DNA of 64,000 nucleotides from Streptomyces rhizosphaerihabitans (GCF_025399795.1 NZ_JAODTZ010000002.1:186001-250000); one strand, 5' to 3'; shown: positions 17,244 to 26,306, counted from the stretch's first letter. Notes: generated from the sequence alone by a model not told the origin. Numbers and translations are program-made.

Positions 17244-19142
17244 ATGGCCTCGATGACCTCCAGCACGTTCCACCCGCTGCTGCGGTATGTGAACGTGCGG
17301 CTGCAGCAGGGCGTTCCGATCGTCGACTCGGACCTCAACGAGCTGGACGACGTCCGCAAGTTCGAGCTCAGGGCGTTCCTCAAGTGGTACGTCGGCGACG
17401 GCGTGCCCGAGGGCACCAACGGCTTCCAGATCACCGGTGGTCTGAGCAACGACTTCACCATCGGCGCCGGCGCGCCGGCCGGCGGCGGCAGCAGCGAGCT
17501 GGACACCGCGCTCGCCCACACCGGCCGGATCATCGTCGACGGCCTGGATGTAATGATCACGACCGATCTGGCGTTCTCGGCCCAGCCGCTGCACGCGTCG
17601 AAGTCCGGCGCCGCGGCCCTCGCGGCGAAGCTGGGCGTACCCGTCGTGGCGGCCCTCACCACTCCGGGCACGGCCACGACGCTGGTCGCCTACCTGGACG
17701 TATGGGAGCACCTGGTCACTCCCGACGACGATCCGAACCTGATCCTGCCCGCGCTCGGTGTCGAGTCGTGCGCCCGGATCAAACGCGAGTGGGCGGTGCG
17801 CGTGGGTGCCGCGGTGCCCGCACCCGGGTCCTCGGACTTCCTGGCCGGGCACTCCTACACAGCGCTCGCCGGACTCAACCGCCCGGCCGCCACCGCCCTC
17901 ATCGCGCCGTCGAACATCGTGGACAAGCGCCAGCGGCGGCTGCTGCTGCCGCCGGCACACCTGATCGCCGACACCGTGGGCGTCGATCCGTTCGACTACC
18001 GCGGCGGTGCCAACCGGCCGCTGATCAGCCTGCGCACCGCGATCAACGCGCTGCTGGCCGGCCAGCTGCCCACCACGGGGGAGGTCGCCGTCGCCAACGG
18101 TCCGGGCGCCGACCTGCTCGGCAAGGCGGTGTTCCTGGACAACGCGAACGGTCTGGTGATCGTGTGGCAGTCCGGCCAGTCGGGCACCAGCCAGGTGGCC
18201 CTGGCCCGGATCGACCTGACCAATCCGAGCCTCACGAGTGTCCCGGCGACGCCGTTGACCAGCGGCGGCGTGCACGCGGCACCGGCGGCGCTGATGCTGC
18301 CCAACGGGGACTTCCTGGTCGCCTACCAGACCGCGGCGACCGAGGACCCGAACGCCGACCTGAAGCTGAAGCGGGGGCCGCTGGCCTCCCTCGCCGGGGC
18401 GGGCGAGGTGACGATCGCCGCCACCGCCAACGTCGCCGACCAGCGGACGCAGGCAGTCCTGGCGGGCGACTTCGTGGTCTTCGTCTTCGACCAGTCGGGC
18501 AGCAGCACCGACAAGTGGTCCTACCTCCGCTACAAGCACACCGACAACTCCTTCCCGGACACCGCGCCGGTGCAGCTGGCGACGAACTCCGGCGGCCGGG
18601 CGGTGCACACGGCGTCGGCCGGGAACGTGGTGTTCATCGCCTTCCACGACGGCACCAAGCTCACCGCGGTGCTGCTGAACCCGGTCACCAACACCGTCAG
18701 CAGCAGCACGCAGCAGACCGGGCAGGCGACCGACATCCACGTCCTGGCGCTCAGCGCCACGTCGGCGTTGGTGTTCTACAACAGCGGCAGCGGGCTGTCC
18801 GTGCTCACGTTCAGCGGGACCACCTGGAGCGGTCCGGCCGCCATCTCCGGCACCGACGCCAACGACAGTCAGCCGGCCGCGGTCCAGGACACCGACGGCA
18901 CCATCTGGCTGCTGTCCACCCGGAGGTTCTCCGACAACACCAACCACGTCGTCGTACGCCGACGCAACGCGGCCAGCGGGGACTGGACCGCGCCGCAGCG
19001 GCTGGCCCCGAGCACGGGCAACGACGGTTTCCCGGCCGCGGTCCCCGTCCCGGGCCAGGGCATCTGGGCCGTCTGGGCGAACGACCGCAACGGCTCCACC
19101 AACACCGACCTGTTCGCACGGCGGGTCGTCACCGCCATCTGA
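17244..19142 (+). CDS. DUF6519-like tail protein with beta-propeller-like C-terminus
   Basis: A 632-residue protein. The first 40 residues (RYVNVRLQQGVPIVDSDLNE) match the start of DUF6519-type proteins, whose members read like LQQG...DSDWNE in phage-tail-like loci. Residues about 275-630 are a run of beta-rich repeats (VIVWQSGQSGTSQVALARI, WLLSTRRFSDNTNHVVVRRR, IWAVWANDRNGS) that look like a propeller or sialidase-type fold. A candidate tail-fibre or receptor-contacting protein. No enzymatic residues were identified. The ATG at 17244 follows AGCGGAGAA. Confidence 0.6.
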   Translation: MASMTSSTFHPLLRYVNVRLQQGVPIVDSDLNELDDVRKFELRAFLKWYVGDGVPEGTNGFQITGGLSNDFTIGAGAPAGGGSSELDTALAHTGRIIVDGLDVMITTDLAFSAQPLHASKSGAAALAAKLGVPVVAALTTPGTATTLVAYLDVWEHLVTPDDDPNLILPALGVESCARIKREWAVRVGAAVPAPGSSDFLAGHSYTALAGLNRPAATALIAPSNIVDKRQRRLLLPPAHLIADTVGVDPFDYRGGANRPLISLRTAINALLAGQLPTTGEVAVANGPGADLLGKAVFLDNANGLVIVWQSGQSGTSQVALARIDLTNPSLTSVPATPLTSGGVHAAPAALMLPNGDFLVAYQTAATEDPNADLKLKRGPLASLAGAGEVTIAATANVADQRTQAVLAGDFVVFVFDQSGSSTDKWSYLRYKHTDNSFPDTAPVQLATNSGGRAVHTASAGNVVFIAFHDGTKLTAVLLNPVTNTVSSSTQQTGQATDIHVLALSATSALVFYNSGSGLSVLTFSGTTWSGPAAISGTDANDSQPAAVQDTDGTIWLLSTRRFSDNTNHVVVRRRNAASGDWTAPQRLAPSTGNDGFPAAVPVPGQGIWAVWANDRNGSTNTDLFARRVVTAI

Positions 19143-19154
19143 GAAGGGTGTTCC

Positions 19155-21680
19155 ATGCCACAGCCACGCATCACCAAGTCCACCGTTCCGGCCACCAACT
19201 CCTATACGGTCAGCGACGCGAAAGCCTTCGTGCTGCACTTCCACCAGGACATCGGCGCCGGGGTCACCAAGGCCGTCAACATCACCTACGGTGTGGCCGC
19301 CGGCGACCCGATCCTCGAACTCACACTCACCGGCAACGCTCCGATCAACCTGCTGACCGTTCCGCCGGGCCAGGAGGTGACGGTCGGCGACTTCACCGTG
19401 GGGGTCACGGTCAGCCCGCCGGACACCGACACCAACACCGTCCTGGTCAACTGCCGGATCACCAACCAGACCCTCGGCTCCCTCGGCTCCCCGTGGACCC
19501 TGCGCGGCACCCGGACCGCGCCGAACCACTGGGACATCCGGTTCTCCGACACCAGCGCGCTGGTCGACTACGTGATCTGCGACCCGCGCGCGGTCGTCCA
19601 CGACCCGGGGACGGTGCTGGAACAGAACCACATCACGCTGGTGGCCGACGACGCGACGGGCCCGGCCACCGAGCCGACCGTGCTCGGCAGCCTGCCGCCG
19701 GACACGTTCACACCGAGCTACCTCTGGCACCATGACGCCGACCTCGCGATCCTCCCGATGGACGAGACCACCGACACCCCGACGCTCGACGTGACGCTTC
19801 CCGGCGTGTACGCGACGATCGAAGCCCCGCTGACGCTCACCACCTCGTTCGGCACCGACGGTTTCCTCACCAACGTGAGCGAGGCCAGACAGCTGACGAT
19901 CAGCCACCGGCCGCAGGACATCGTGCTGGTGCTGGACCGCTCCGGCAGCATGGCCTCCGAGGACAAGTGGACCAACGCGGTCATCGCCACCCGGGCCCTC
20001 GTCCACCTCATCGCCGAAGCCCGCGCGGGGGTCAACGACCAGGACCGGATCGGCATCGTCACGTTCACCGACCCGGGCGGCTGGCACGAGCTGCCGATCT
20101 CCGACGAGGTCGAGATCGCGATGCCGCTGACGGGGCTGAAGGAGGCGCGTGAGGCCATCAACACGCTCGACCTGGGTCAGCCGGCCGACAACACCAACAT
20201 CGGCGACGGCCTGTTCGCCGCCCTCGACATGCTCGACAGGGCCGGCCCGATCGGCGACCGGCGTTTCACCCTGGTCTGTATGACCGACGGGCTCCACAAC
20301 GCGGGCCATTACTACATCGGCAACACGGTCCCGGACAACGCGCCGCCCGGGGCGGTGGAGGCGCTCACCAGCGTCACCGGTGCCAAGAAGCTGATCCTGG
20401 CCGGCGCGCGCATGTACGTCATCGGCCTCGGTTCGACCATCGACGTCCCGCTGCTCAAAGAACTCACCGACACCGGATTCACCCAGGTCCTCGACCCGGC
20501 CCATCTGCCCGGGGTGTTCACCGACATGCTGCACTTCTCCCAGGAGGTCAACCGGCCCAGCCCGAGCACGAACGCGCCCGACCCCATCCCCACCGAGGCC
20601 GACCGGGTCTACGTCAGGACCACGGACGCCGACCGCGTCGTCCTCTCGGTGATCACCCCGCCGACGGAAGGCACCATCGCGCTCGACCTGTGGAACGGCG
20701 CCACATTCGTCCCGCCGTTCTCGGTGCCCGAAGCCAACGTGTCGGAGACCGACCAGGCCCTTTCGGTCGGTGCGTCGAACAAGCTGCCCGAGGGGGAGGT
20801 CATCTGGCGGGTGAGCCTGCTGGACAACGACACGAAGGATCCGAAGCCGCTGACGCAGGACCAGGTGCTGCTCTACGAGGACCTGCACCTCAAGGCCGAG
20901 CTGACGCTGGACCAGCAGACGTATCTGACCGGCGACGACATGGTCCTGACGGTCCGCATCCGCCGTGACTCGGCACCGGTCCTCGGCGCCGTCGTCCGTG
21001 CCGAACTCGACGCCCCCGCCGTAGGACTGGGCGAGGCGCTGTCGGCGGCCGCACTGTCGGCGACCCCGCCGTCGGCGGCCGCGGCACCGGCGAACCCGGG
21101 CGGCAGGGACGTACCGCCGCCGGCCGAGCAGCGCATCATCGACGTGATGCGCCACAACGGCTGGTCCCGGTGGCCGCGCCACCAGGCGCCGGGTCTGTTC
21201 GCCGACGGTACCGACATCCTGCACGACAAGGCCGGCACCGGTGACTACAGCAACACGTTCAGCCGGGTGTTCAAGGCCGGCACGTACGGCTGGAAGGTCT
21301 TCGCCGACGGTCAGGACCCCGAGGGGAACGTGTTCGACCGCCAGCTCACCGTCTCCACGGTGGCCGCCGTGAAGGTCGACGCCCGCACCACCAGGGTCAA
21401 GACCGAACGCATACCCCACCACCCGAGCGGGCTGCGGGCGACGAGGATCACCGTCACGCCGCAGGACGTGCGGCACGAGCGGCTGGGCCCCGGTCACGAC
21501 GACGCCGTCGTCTTCGCCCTGAAGGACGGCATGTTCGAGGAGATCTTCAACCACCAGCCCGCGCCGGTGTTCACCGACGGGACCTATCAGCGGGTCGTCC
21601 TGTTCAAGGCCAACCAGCATCCGGTCGTCTCGGTCCGTGCCGCGGGCACGTTGCTCAAGCCGATCGACGCCACAGGCTGA
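19155..21680 (+). CDS. VWA-domain protein at the end of the injection-system operon
   Basis: An 841-residue protein with a von Willebrand factor A domain at about residues 250-445. The metal-ion adhesion site is intact: DRSGS near residue 261, a threonine in DNTNIGDGL, and the aspartate of MTDGLHN. N-terminal sequence (1-245) and the C-terminal half are beta-rich, with the C-terminus (LYEDLHLKAELTLDQQTYL and onward) looking like Ig-type domains. No signal peptide is visible, fitting assembly in the cytoplasm. VWA domains bind proteins through a metal ion, so adhesion or assembly scaffolding are both possible. It follows the fibre-like gene by 12 bases and closes the operon. Confidence 0.75.
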   Translation: MPQPRITKSTVPATNSYTVSDAKAFVLHFHQDIGAGVTKAVNITYGVAAGDPILELTLTGNAPINLLTVPPGQEVTVGDFTVGVTVSPPDTDTNTVLVNCRITNQTLGSLGSPWTLRGTRTAPNHWDIRFSDTSALVDYVICDPRAVVHDPGTVLEQNHITLVADDATGPATEPTVLGSLPPDTFTPSYLWHHDADLAILPMDETTDTPTLDVTLPGVYATIEAPLTLTTSFGTDGFLTNVSEARQLTISHRPQDIVLVLDRSGSMASEDKWTNAVIATRALVHLIAEARAGVNDQDRIGIVTFTDPGGWHELPISDEVEIAMPLTGLKEAREAINTLDLGQPADNTNIGDGLFAALDMLDRAGPIGDRRFTLVCMTDGLHNAGHYYIGNTVPDNAPPGAVEALTSVTGAKKLILAGARMYVIGLGSTIDVPLLKELTDTGFTQVLDPAHLPGVFTDMLHFSQEVNRPSPSTNAPDPIPTEADRVYVRTTDADRVVLSVITPPTEGTIALDLWNGATFVPPFSVPEANVSETDQALSVGASNKLPEGEVIWRVSLLDNDTKDPKPLTQDQVLLYEDLHLKAELTLDQQTYLTGDDMVLTVRIRRDSAPVLGAVVRAELDAPAVGLGEALSAAALSATPPSAAAAPANPGGRDVPPPAEQRIIDVMRHNGWSRWPRHQAPGLFADGTDILHDKAGTGDYSNTFSRVFKAGTYGWKVFADGQDPEGNVFDRQLTVSTVAAVKVDARTTRVKTERIPHHPSGLRATRITVTPQDVRHERLGPGHDDAVVFALKDGMFEEIFNHQPAPVFTDGTYQRVVLFKANQHPVVSVRAAGTLLKPIDATG

Positions 21681-21688
21681 CACTCCGG

Positions 21689-21728
21689 CGGCCACGCGGC
21701 CCGGATCTCCGTTCCGGGCGCGTGGCCG
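21689..21728. terminator. Hairpin between convergent genes
   Basis: A 16-bp near-perfect inverted repeat (arms 21689-21705 and 21713-21728, with one bulged G and a 7-base loop) lies between the VWA gene and the convergent threonine-synthase-like gene. It has no strong T tract on either side. It probably ends transcription of the injection-system operon, and perhaps of the opposing gene. Confidence 0.6.
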
Positions 21729-21757
21729 AGGGCCGCCCCGTGATCAGGCCCGTGTGA

Positions 21758-22864
21758 TCAGGCCTGTGCCATTCCCGTCTTCACCCCGGCGCCGCACAGC
21801 GGCACCACGGCCTCCCGTCGGCCCAGCGCGCCCTCGCGGACCGCCGCCCAGCAGGCCACCCCCGTGGATTCCACGTACAGCCCGCGTCCCGCGAGATCCG
21901 TCTGCGCGTGGCGGATCTGGTCCTCCGTCACGGTCAGGAAGGTGCCCCCGGAGGCGCGTACCGCGCGCAGGATCTGGCGGGCCCGGAGCGGGTGCGGGAT
22001 CGCGATGCCCTCGGCGAACGTGGGCGCCATGGGGGTGACGCCGACGAGATCGTCGGCCCCCTCGGACCAGGCACGGGCCAGCGGGGCGACCGCGGCGGAC
22101 TGGACGGCGTACAGGGCGGGCCTGCGGTCGATCAGTCCCGCCGCGTGCAGTTCGGCCACGGCGAGGGCGGCGCCGAGGAGCAGCGTGCCGTTGCCGACCG
22201 GCACCACGACGACGTCGGGCAGGCGTCCGCCGAGGTCCTCCCAGAGTTCGTGGACGTACGTCTTCGTGCCGTGCAGGAAGTACGGGTTGAAGACGTGCGA
22301 GGCGTAGAACACGCCGTCCTCCTCGGCCGCCTCGCGCGCCGCGCGCGCCGTCGCCTCACGGTCGCCCTCGACCACGCGCAGCCGCGCCCCGTGCGCCTCG
22401 ATCTGCTCCAGTTTCTTCGCGGAGGTGCCCTCGGGGACGTACACGGTGCAGGGCAGTCCGGCCCGCGCGCAGTACGCGGCGACCGCCGTGCCCGCGTTGC
22501 CGCTGCTGTCCGCGAGCACCTGACGGGGCCCGAGCCGCAGCGCCAGCTCGGCCAGCAGCACGGCCCCGCGATCCTTGAACGACAGGGTCGGCATCAGGAA
22601 GTCGAGCTTGGCCGAGACGCCCTCGCGGAGGGGGACCAGCGGAGTGCGCCCCTCGCCCAGGCTGACCGTGGGCGCGGCCAGCGGCAGGCACTCCGCGTAC
22701 CGCCACAGCGAGTTCACCCGTCCGGCGAGGGACGTGAGGGGGGCCGGTGTCGGCGCGAAGTCCAGATCGAGCGGACCACGGCAGACCGGGCAGCACCAGG
22801 CGAGCGAGCCGGCGGGGACACGGGTGCCGTCCGTCGGGCAGAAGCAGTCCGGCAGTGGAGTCAT
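21758..22864 (-). CDS. Threonine-synthase-family PLP-dependent enzyme
   Basis: A 368-residue fold-type II PLP enzyme. The pyridoxal lysine lies in LSFKDRGA, the SSGNAGTAVAAYCARAG segment follows, and VVVPVGNGTLLLG is the glycine-rich phosphate-binding loop. A zinc-ribbon-like N-terminus (CFCPTDGT, WCCPVC) is present, as in many threonine synthases. The usual Streptomyces thrC lies in the hom-thrC-thrB cluster, so this is likely a paralogue, and its substrate may not be O-phosphohomoserine. The protein is on the opposite strand to the injection-system operon and marks the return to core genes. Confidence 0.8.
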   Translation of the reverse strand: MTPLPDCFCPTDGTRVPAGSLAWCCPVCRGPLDLDFAPTPAPLTSLAGRVNSLWRYAECLPLAAPTVSLGEGRTPLVPLREGVSAKLDFLMPTLSFKDRGAVLLAELALRLGPRQVLADSSGNAGTAVAAYCARAGLPCTVYVPEGTSAKKLEQIEAHGARLRVVEGDREATARAAREAAEEDGVFYASHVFNPYFLHGTKTYVHELWEDLGGRLPDVVVVPVGNGTLLLGAALAVAELHAAGLIDRRPALYAVQSAAVAPLARAWSEGADDLVGVTPMAPTFAEGIAIPHPLRARQILRAVRASGGTFLTVTEDQIRHAQTDLAGRGLYVESTGVACWAAVREGALGRREAVVPLCGAGVKTGMAQA

Positions 22865-23013
22865 AGGCGCAGGTTAGACGCGCCGGGGAGTGACGGAGCG
22901 TCACGAGCGGACGCCCGCTGTCATGGCCCCGCCGTGTCGCGCTTACGATGCGCGCAGCCATTCGGCAGTCGTTCACACGTTCCACCGCAGGTGGATGAGG
23001 AGCAAGGGAACTC

Positions 23014-24324
23014 GTGGCCATACCCCCGCCGCCCGGCCCACAGCAGCCCGAGGGGCAGTACCCGCCGCCGGGGACACCGCCGGGCGCCCCGGGGACACCG
23101 CCCGGCGCTCCGGGGGCACCCGGCGCCTACCCGTCCCCGTATCCGCACGCTCCGTACCCCCAGGGCCCCCAGGCCCCCCATCAACAAGGCCCCTTCCCTC
23201 AAGGGGCGTACCAGCAGTCCCCGTACGCGGGTCCGTACCAGCCCTGGGGTCAGGGCTACTCCCCGTACAACCGTCCCGTGCCCTTCAACGGGTTCGCGAT
23301 CGCGGCGCTGGTTCTCGGCATCCTCTGCTTCCTGCCCGCCGTCGGGCTGGTGCTGGGGATCGTGGCGCTCGTCCAGATCAAGAGGCGCGGCGAGCGCGGC
23401 AAGGGGATGGCGGTGGGCGGCATGGTGATGTCGTCGATCGGTGTCGTGCTGCTCGCGCTCATGGTCGCCACCGGGGGAGCGGGCGACTTCTGGGACGGTG
23501 TCGAGGAAGGGGCGGGCGGCAGCGGCAGCACGTTCTCCCTGCACAAGGGCGAGTGCTTCAACGCGCAGGGCGACACCCTGGAGGGCCTCGCCTACGACGT
23601 CGACACGGTGCCGTGCGCCGGGAAGCACGACGCCGAGGTGTTCGCCGAGGCGACCGCGCGCGGCGACTCCTACCCCGGCGACTCCGCGGTCTCCGCCGAG
23701 GCCGACGACAAGTGCTACGCGCTCGCGGACACGTACGCGATGGACGCCTGGGCCGTTCCGGACGACGTCGACATCTACTACTTCACGCCGACCCGGCAGA
23801 GCTGGCACCTGGGCGACCGCGAGATCACCTGCATGTTCGGGAACACCGACGAGCAGGGCACGCTGACCGGTTCGCTGCGCAAGGACGCCACGACGCTCGA
23901 CGCGGACCAGCTCGCCTATCTGAAGGCCGCGCGGATCCTCAACAGGGCGATGGACTCGGCTCCCGAGAAGGCGTACGTCGAGGACGACCTGCCGGGCCAC
24001 AGGAAGTGGGCGACCAGGGTCTCGGGGGCGCTCGCGGAGCAGGCGGGCCTGCTCCGCGGCCACACGTTCGCGCCGGCCGCGAGCGAGCTCGTCGCGGCCC
24101 TGGTCAAGGACCTCGACCGGTCCCGGAAGGAATGGGCGAAGGCCGCGGACGCGCCGGACGCGGACACCTTCTACGCGCACTACGAGAAGGGCGTGAAACT
24201 CATCGACGCCGACAAGACGGTCACCACCCGCAAGGCTCTGGGGCTCGCCACGACCCCGCCGAAGTACGACGAGGGCGGTGGCGGCGGTAGCGGTGGCGAA
24301 GGCGGCGGCGGAATGGAGGTGTGA
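23014..24324 (+). CDS. DUF4190/septum-formation-type membrane protein
   Basis: A 436-residue protein with a GTG start preceded by GAGGAGCAAGGG. Residues 1-85 are a proline/glycine/tyrosine-rich cytoplasmic tail. Two membrane segments follow (FAIAALVLGILCFLPAVGL and VGGMVMSSIGVVLLALMVA), the DUF4190 arrangement. The extracellular part has cysteines in GECFN, VPCAGKHDAEVF, DKCYALA and ITCMFGN, typical of the septum-formation domain. A long helical region and a glycine-rich tail end the protein. Function is unknown beyond membrane association in actinomycetes. Confidence 0.75.
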   Translation: MAIPPPPGPQQPEGQYPPPGTPPGAPGTPPGAPGAPGAYPSPYPHAPYPQGPQAPHQQGPFPQGAYQQSPYAGPYQPWGQGYSPYNRPVPFNGFAIAALVLGILCFLPAVGLVLGIVALVQIKRRGERGKGMAVGGMVMSSIGVVLLALMVATGGAGDFWDGVEEGAGGSGSTFSLHKGECFNAQGDTLEGLAYDVDTVPCAGKHDAEVFAEATARGDSYPGDSAVSAEADDKCYALADTYAMDAWAVPDDVDIYYFTPTRQSWHLGDREITCMFGNTDEQGTLTGSLRKDATTLDADQLAYLKAARILNRAMDSAPEKAYVEDDLPGHRKWATRVSGALAEQAGLLRGHTFAPAASELVAALVKDLDRSRKEWAKAADAPDADTFYAHYEKGVKLIDADKTVTTRKALGLATTPPKYDEGGGGGSGGEGGGGMEV

Positions 24325-24472
24325 CGGCGGCCACAGTGGGGAGAAAGCGCCTGCGTAATGCCCTCAAGAGGCTTGCGTCATCACATCGAGTGATTCTCTG
24401 GCCTTTGCTTGCATGGCACAACCCACGGTTGCCACGCTGTTGCTGTCTGTACAACCTGATGGGAGCGGCCAA

Positions 24473-25225
24473 GTGACTTTCGGTGAGCAGCCGGCGTACT
24501 TGCGTGTCGCGGGTGATCTCCGCAAGAAGATCGTCGACGGCTCGCTGCCACCACACACCCGACTCCCCTCGCAGGCCAGAATCCGTGAGGAGTACGGAGT
24601 TTCGGACACGGTGGCCCTGGAGGCGCGCAAGGTGCTCATGGCCGAGGGGCTGGTCGAGGGCCGCTCCGGTTCCGGCACCTACGTACGGGAGCGGCCGGTG
24701 CCTCGCCGTGTGGCCCGCTCCGGATACCGGCCGGACAGCGGCGCCACCCCCTTCCGCCAGGAGCAGGCCGACCTCGCCGTGCGCGGCACCTGGGAGTCCC
24801 ACAGCCGGCAGGTCGAGGCGAGCGGCGCGATCGCCGAGCGGCTGGCCATCCAGCCGGGCGACCGCGTGATGTGCACGAACTACGTCTACCGGGACGGCGG
24901 CGAGGCGATGATGCTCTCCACGTCGTGGGAGCCGCTCGCCGTCACCGGGCGTACGCCGGTCATGCTCCCCGAGGAGGGCCCGCTCGCCGGCATGGGCGTC
25001 GTCGAACGCATGGCGGCCATCGACGTGATCGTGGACAACGTCACCGAGGAAGTGGGCGCGCGTCCCGGCCTGGCCGAGGAGCTCCTCGCGCTGGGCGGCG
25101 TACCCGGGCATGTGGTCGTCGTCATCCAGCGCACCTTCTACGCCTCGGGGCGCCCGGTGGAGACGGCGGACGTGGTGGCCCCGGCGGACCGGTACCGGAT
25201 CGCCTACCACCTGCCGGTGAAGTGA
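24473..25225 (+). CDS. GntR-family regulator with UTRA domain
   Basis: A 250-residue transcription factor. A winged-helix GntR domain at about residues 5-75 (AYLRVAGDLRKKIVDGSLPP, LPSQARIREEYGVS, ARKVLMAEGLVEGRSGSGT) is followed by a UTRA ligand-binding domain (about 90-245). The GTG at 24473, preceded by GGGAGCGG, was chosen over the ATG 60 bases upstream, which lacks a ribosome site. The gene is flanked by its own promoter region and by a hairpin. Ligand and targets cannot be told from the sequence. UTRA regulators of this kind are widespread in Streptomyces. Confidence 0.85.
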   Translation: MTFGEQPAYLRVAGDLRKKIVDGSLPPHTRLPSQARIREEYGVSDTVALEARKVLMAEGLVEGRSGSGTYVRERPVPRRVARSGYRPDSGATPFRQEQADLAVRGTWESHSRQVEASGAIAERLAIQPGDRVMCTNYVYRDGGEAMMLSTSWEPLAVTGRTPVMLPEEGPLAGMGVVERMAAIDVIVDNVTEEVGARPGLAEELLALGGVPGHVVVVIQRTFYASGRPVETADVVAPADRYRIAYHLPVK

Positions 25226-25645
25226 CCGCGCGTCACCTTCGTGCGGCGTTTCCTGCGCCATTTCGTACGGCGTGGCGTCCGGTGGCGTCCCGCCTTCGGG
25301 TGTAGGCCCTGACCGGCGGTTCCCGCTGCGGACCGCCGGTGCCTCGACGGGACCGTCCGGTCCTCAACGGAACTCTCCGTGACCCCGGTTGGAATCTGGC
25401 CTTTCTCAAGTGACGGACCGGGGAAGGGCTTCGCCCTGTTCGAGGGTGCGCGGGGAGTCGTGGGCGGCGCGTTCGACGGCGTGCGCCCCCCGGGCCGACG
25501 TTCCTTACTGGCCGGTTGCGTACCTCTTTGTGTAAAGCCGTATTCGCTGCGTGAAGGTTAGGCGTAGGCTCGGGCATATGCGGATTGCGGTTTCCTTGGA
25601 ATGCGGGGTTCGACGGGGGCCTGGGGCGGGAAGCGGAGGGGCTTG
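25226..25645. other. 420-base intergenic region with hairpin, no gene seen
   Basis: Between the GntR gene and the small SPOR-like gene no open frame with a ribosome site was found. The left part has a hairpin (25312-25340). The right part is less GC-rich and has a TAGGCT box around 25565-25570 that could be a -10 element for the small gene, though no clear -35 was identified. Confidence 0.5.
25312..25340. terminator. Hairpin downstream of GntR gene
   Basis: A perfect 9-bp inverted repeat (ACCGGCGGT / ACCGCCGGT) with an 11-base loop lies about 90 bases after the GntR stop. It has no T tract. It is placed to end GntR transcription. Confidence 0.5.
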
Positions 25646-25828
25646 ATGAACGACAGCACGATCACTCTTCCCTGGCTCGTCATACGGCAGGACGACAACG
25701 GCAATCGCTATCGCGTGGGCAGGTACGCGACCCGCGCCGAGGCTCAGAAGATCGCGGACAGCCTCGACGACCGCGGGCACAAGCAGCTCTACTGGGTCGA
25801 GCGGATCGGGCAGAACGGAACCCGGTGA
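25646..25828 (+). CDS. Small conserved SPOR-like protein
   Basis: A 60-residue protein. Its sequence (LVIRQDDNGNRYRVGRYATR, then AEAQKIADSLDDRGHKQLYW) looks like a minimal SPOR-type fold with the pattern of aromatic/basic residues seen in those domains, but without a membrane anchor or signal peptide. The ATG at 25646 follows GCGGAGGGG; an in-frame upstream ATG lacks such a site. Very similar short proteins are recalled from many Streptomyces genomes. Function is not known. Confidence 0.75.
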   Translation: MNDSTITLPWLVIRQDDNGNRYRVGRYATRAEAQKIADSLDDRGHKQLYWVERIGQNGTR

Positions 25829-25873
25829 TCCGTCTCGGCGGGGACCCCGCCCCGCTCCCGTAGGCTCCGGCGC

Positions 25874-26281
25874 ATGACGGAACGGATCGTGGTGGTCGCA
25901 GGCGCCCTGGTGCGCGGCGGGCGCCTGCTCGCCGCCCGCCGCAGCGCGCCCCCCGACCTCGCCGGGCGCTGGGAACTGCCGGGCGGCAAGGTCGAGAACG
26001 GCGAGACCCCCGAGCGCGCCCTCGTGCGCGAGCTGCGCGAAGAGCTCGGCGTCGACATGGAGGTGCTGGAGCGCGTCCCCGGAGAGTGGCCCCTGAAGCC
26101 GGGATACGTCCTGGTGGTGTGGGCCGCCCGGCTGCTGCCCGGCTCGGCCGAACCCAGGGCCCTGCAGGATCACGACGAGCTGCGCTGGCTGTCCCCCGAC
26201 GAGATCTGGGACGTGGACTGGCTGGACCAGGACGTGCCGGCGGTCAAGGGCGCGCTGCCGTGGCTCGATCAGGGCGCGTGA
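25874..26281 (+). CDS. Nudix hydrolase (MutT-like, 8-oxo-dGTP diphosphatase type)
   Basis: A 135-residue Nudix protein. The Nudix box, starting at GGKVENGETPERALVRELRE and completed by EELGVD, has all the metal-binding glutamates of the GX5EX7REUXEEXGU consensus. The N-terminus IVVVAGALVRGGRLLAARR and the WELPGG lead are of MutT type, suggesting clean-up of oxidised nucleotides. Length is typical. It is separated from the small SPOR-like gene by 45 bases and may be co-transcribed with it. Confidence 0.88.
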   Translation: MTERIVVVAGALVRGGRLLAARRSAPPDLAGRWELPGGKVENGETPERALVRELREELGVDMEVLERVPGEWPLKPGYVLVVWAARLLPGSAEPRALQDHDELRWLSPDEIWDVDWLDQDVPAVKGALPWLDQGA

Positions 26282-26288
26282 TGGGCCG

Positions 26289-26306
26289 GGTGTGAATTCT
26301 TACACC
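26289..26306. promoter_or_regulatory. Imperfect palindrome upstream of ATP-binding protein gene
   Basis: GGTGTGAATTCTTACACC has 5-base perfect outer arms (GGTGT/ACACC) around an AT-rich centre. It lies 8 bases after the Nudix stop and about 80 bases before the next start, so it could be an operator or a weak terminator. Confidence 0.3.

Noticed and set aside
1..21680. Prophage interpretation of the tail gene cluster
   Set aside because: No capsid, portal, terminase, integrase or lysis gene is visible in 21 kb; the tail genes stop at a terminator before core genes. Genes left of the window could still change this view.
16677..21695. 1672-codon minus-strand open frame covering three fibre-like genes
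   Set aside because: Composition is that of GC-rich antisense codons (G, R, V, D, Q), no start with a ribosome site, and all three plus-strand genes have better evidence.
23021..23300. CCGGGGACACCGCCGGGCGC-type repeats in the proline-rich gene start
   Set aside because: Not a regulatory repeat: they encode the PGTPPGAPG tail of the membrane protein.
24443..24462. GTTGCTGTCTGTACAAC region as an operator for the GntR gene
   Set aside because: Only four outer bases are symmetric; too weak to call an operator.
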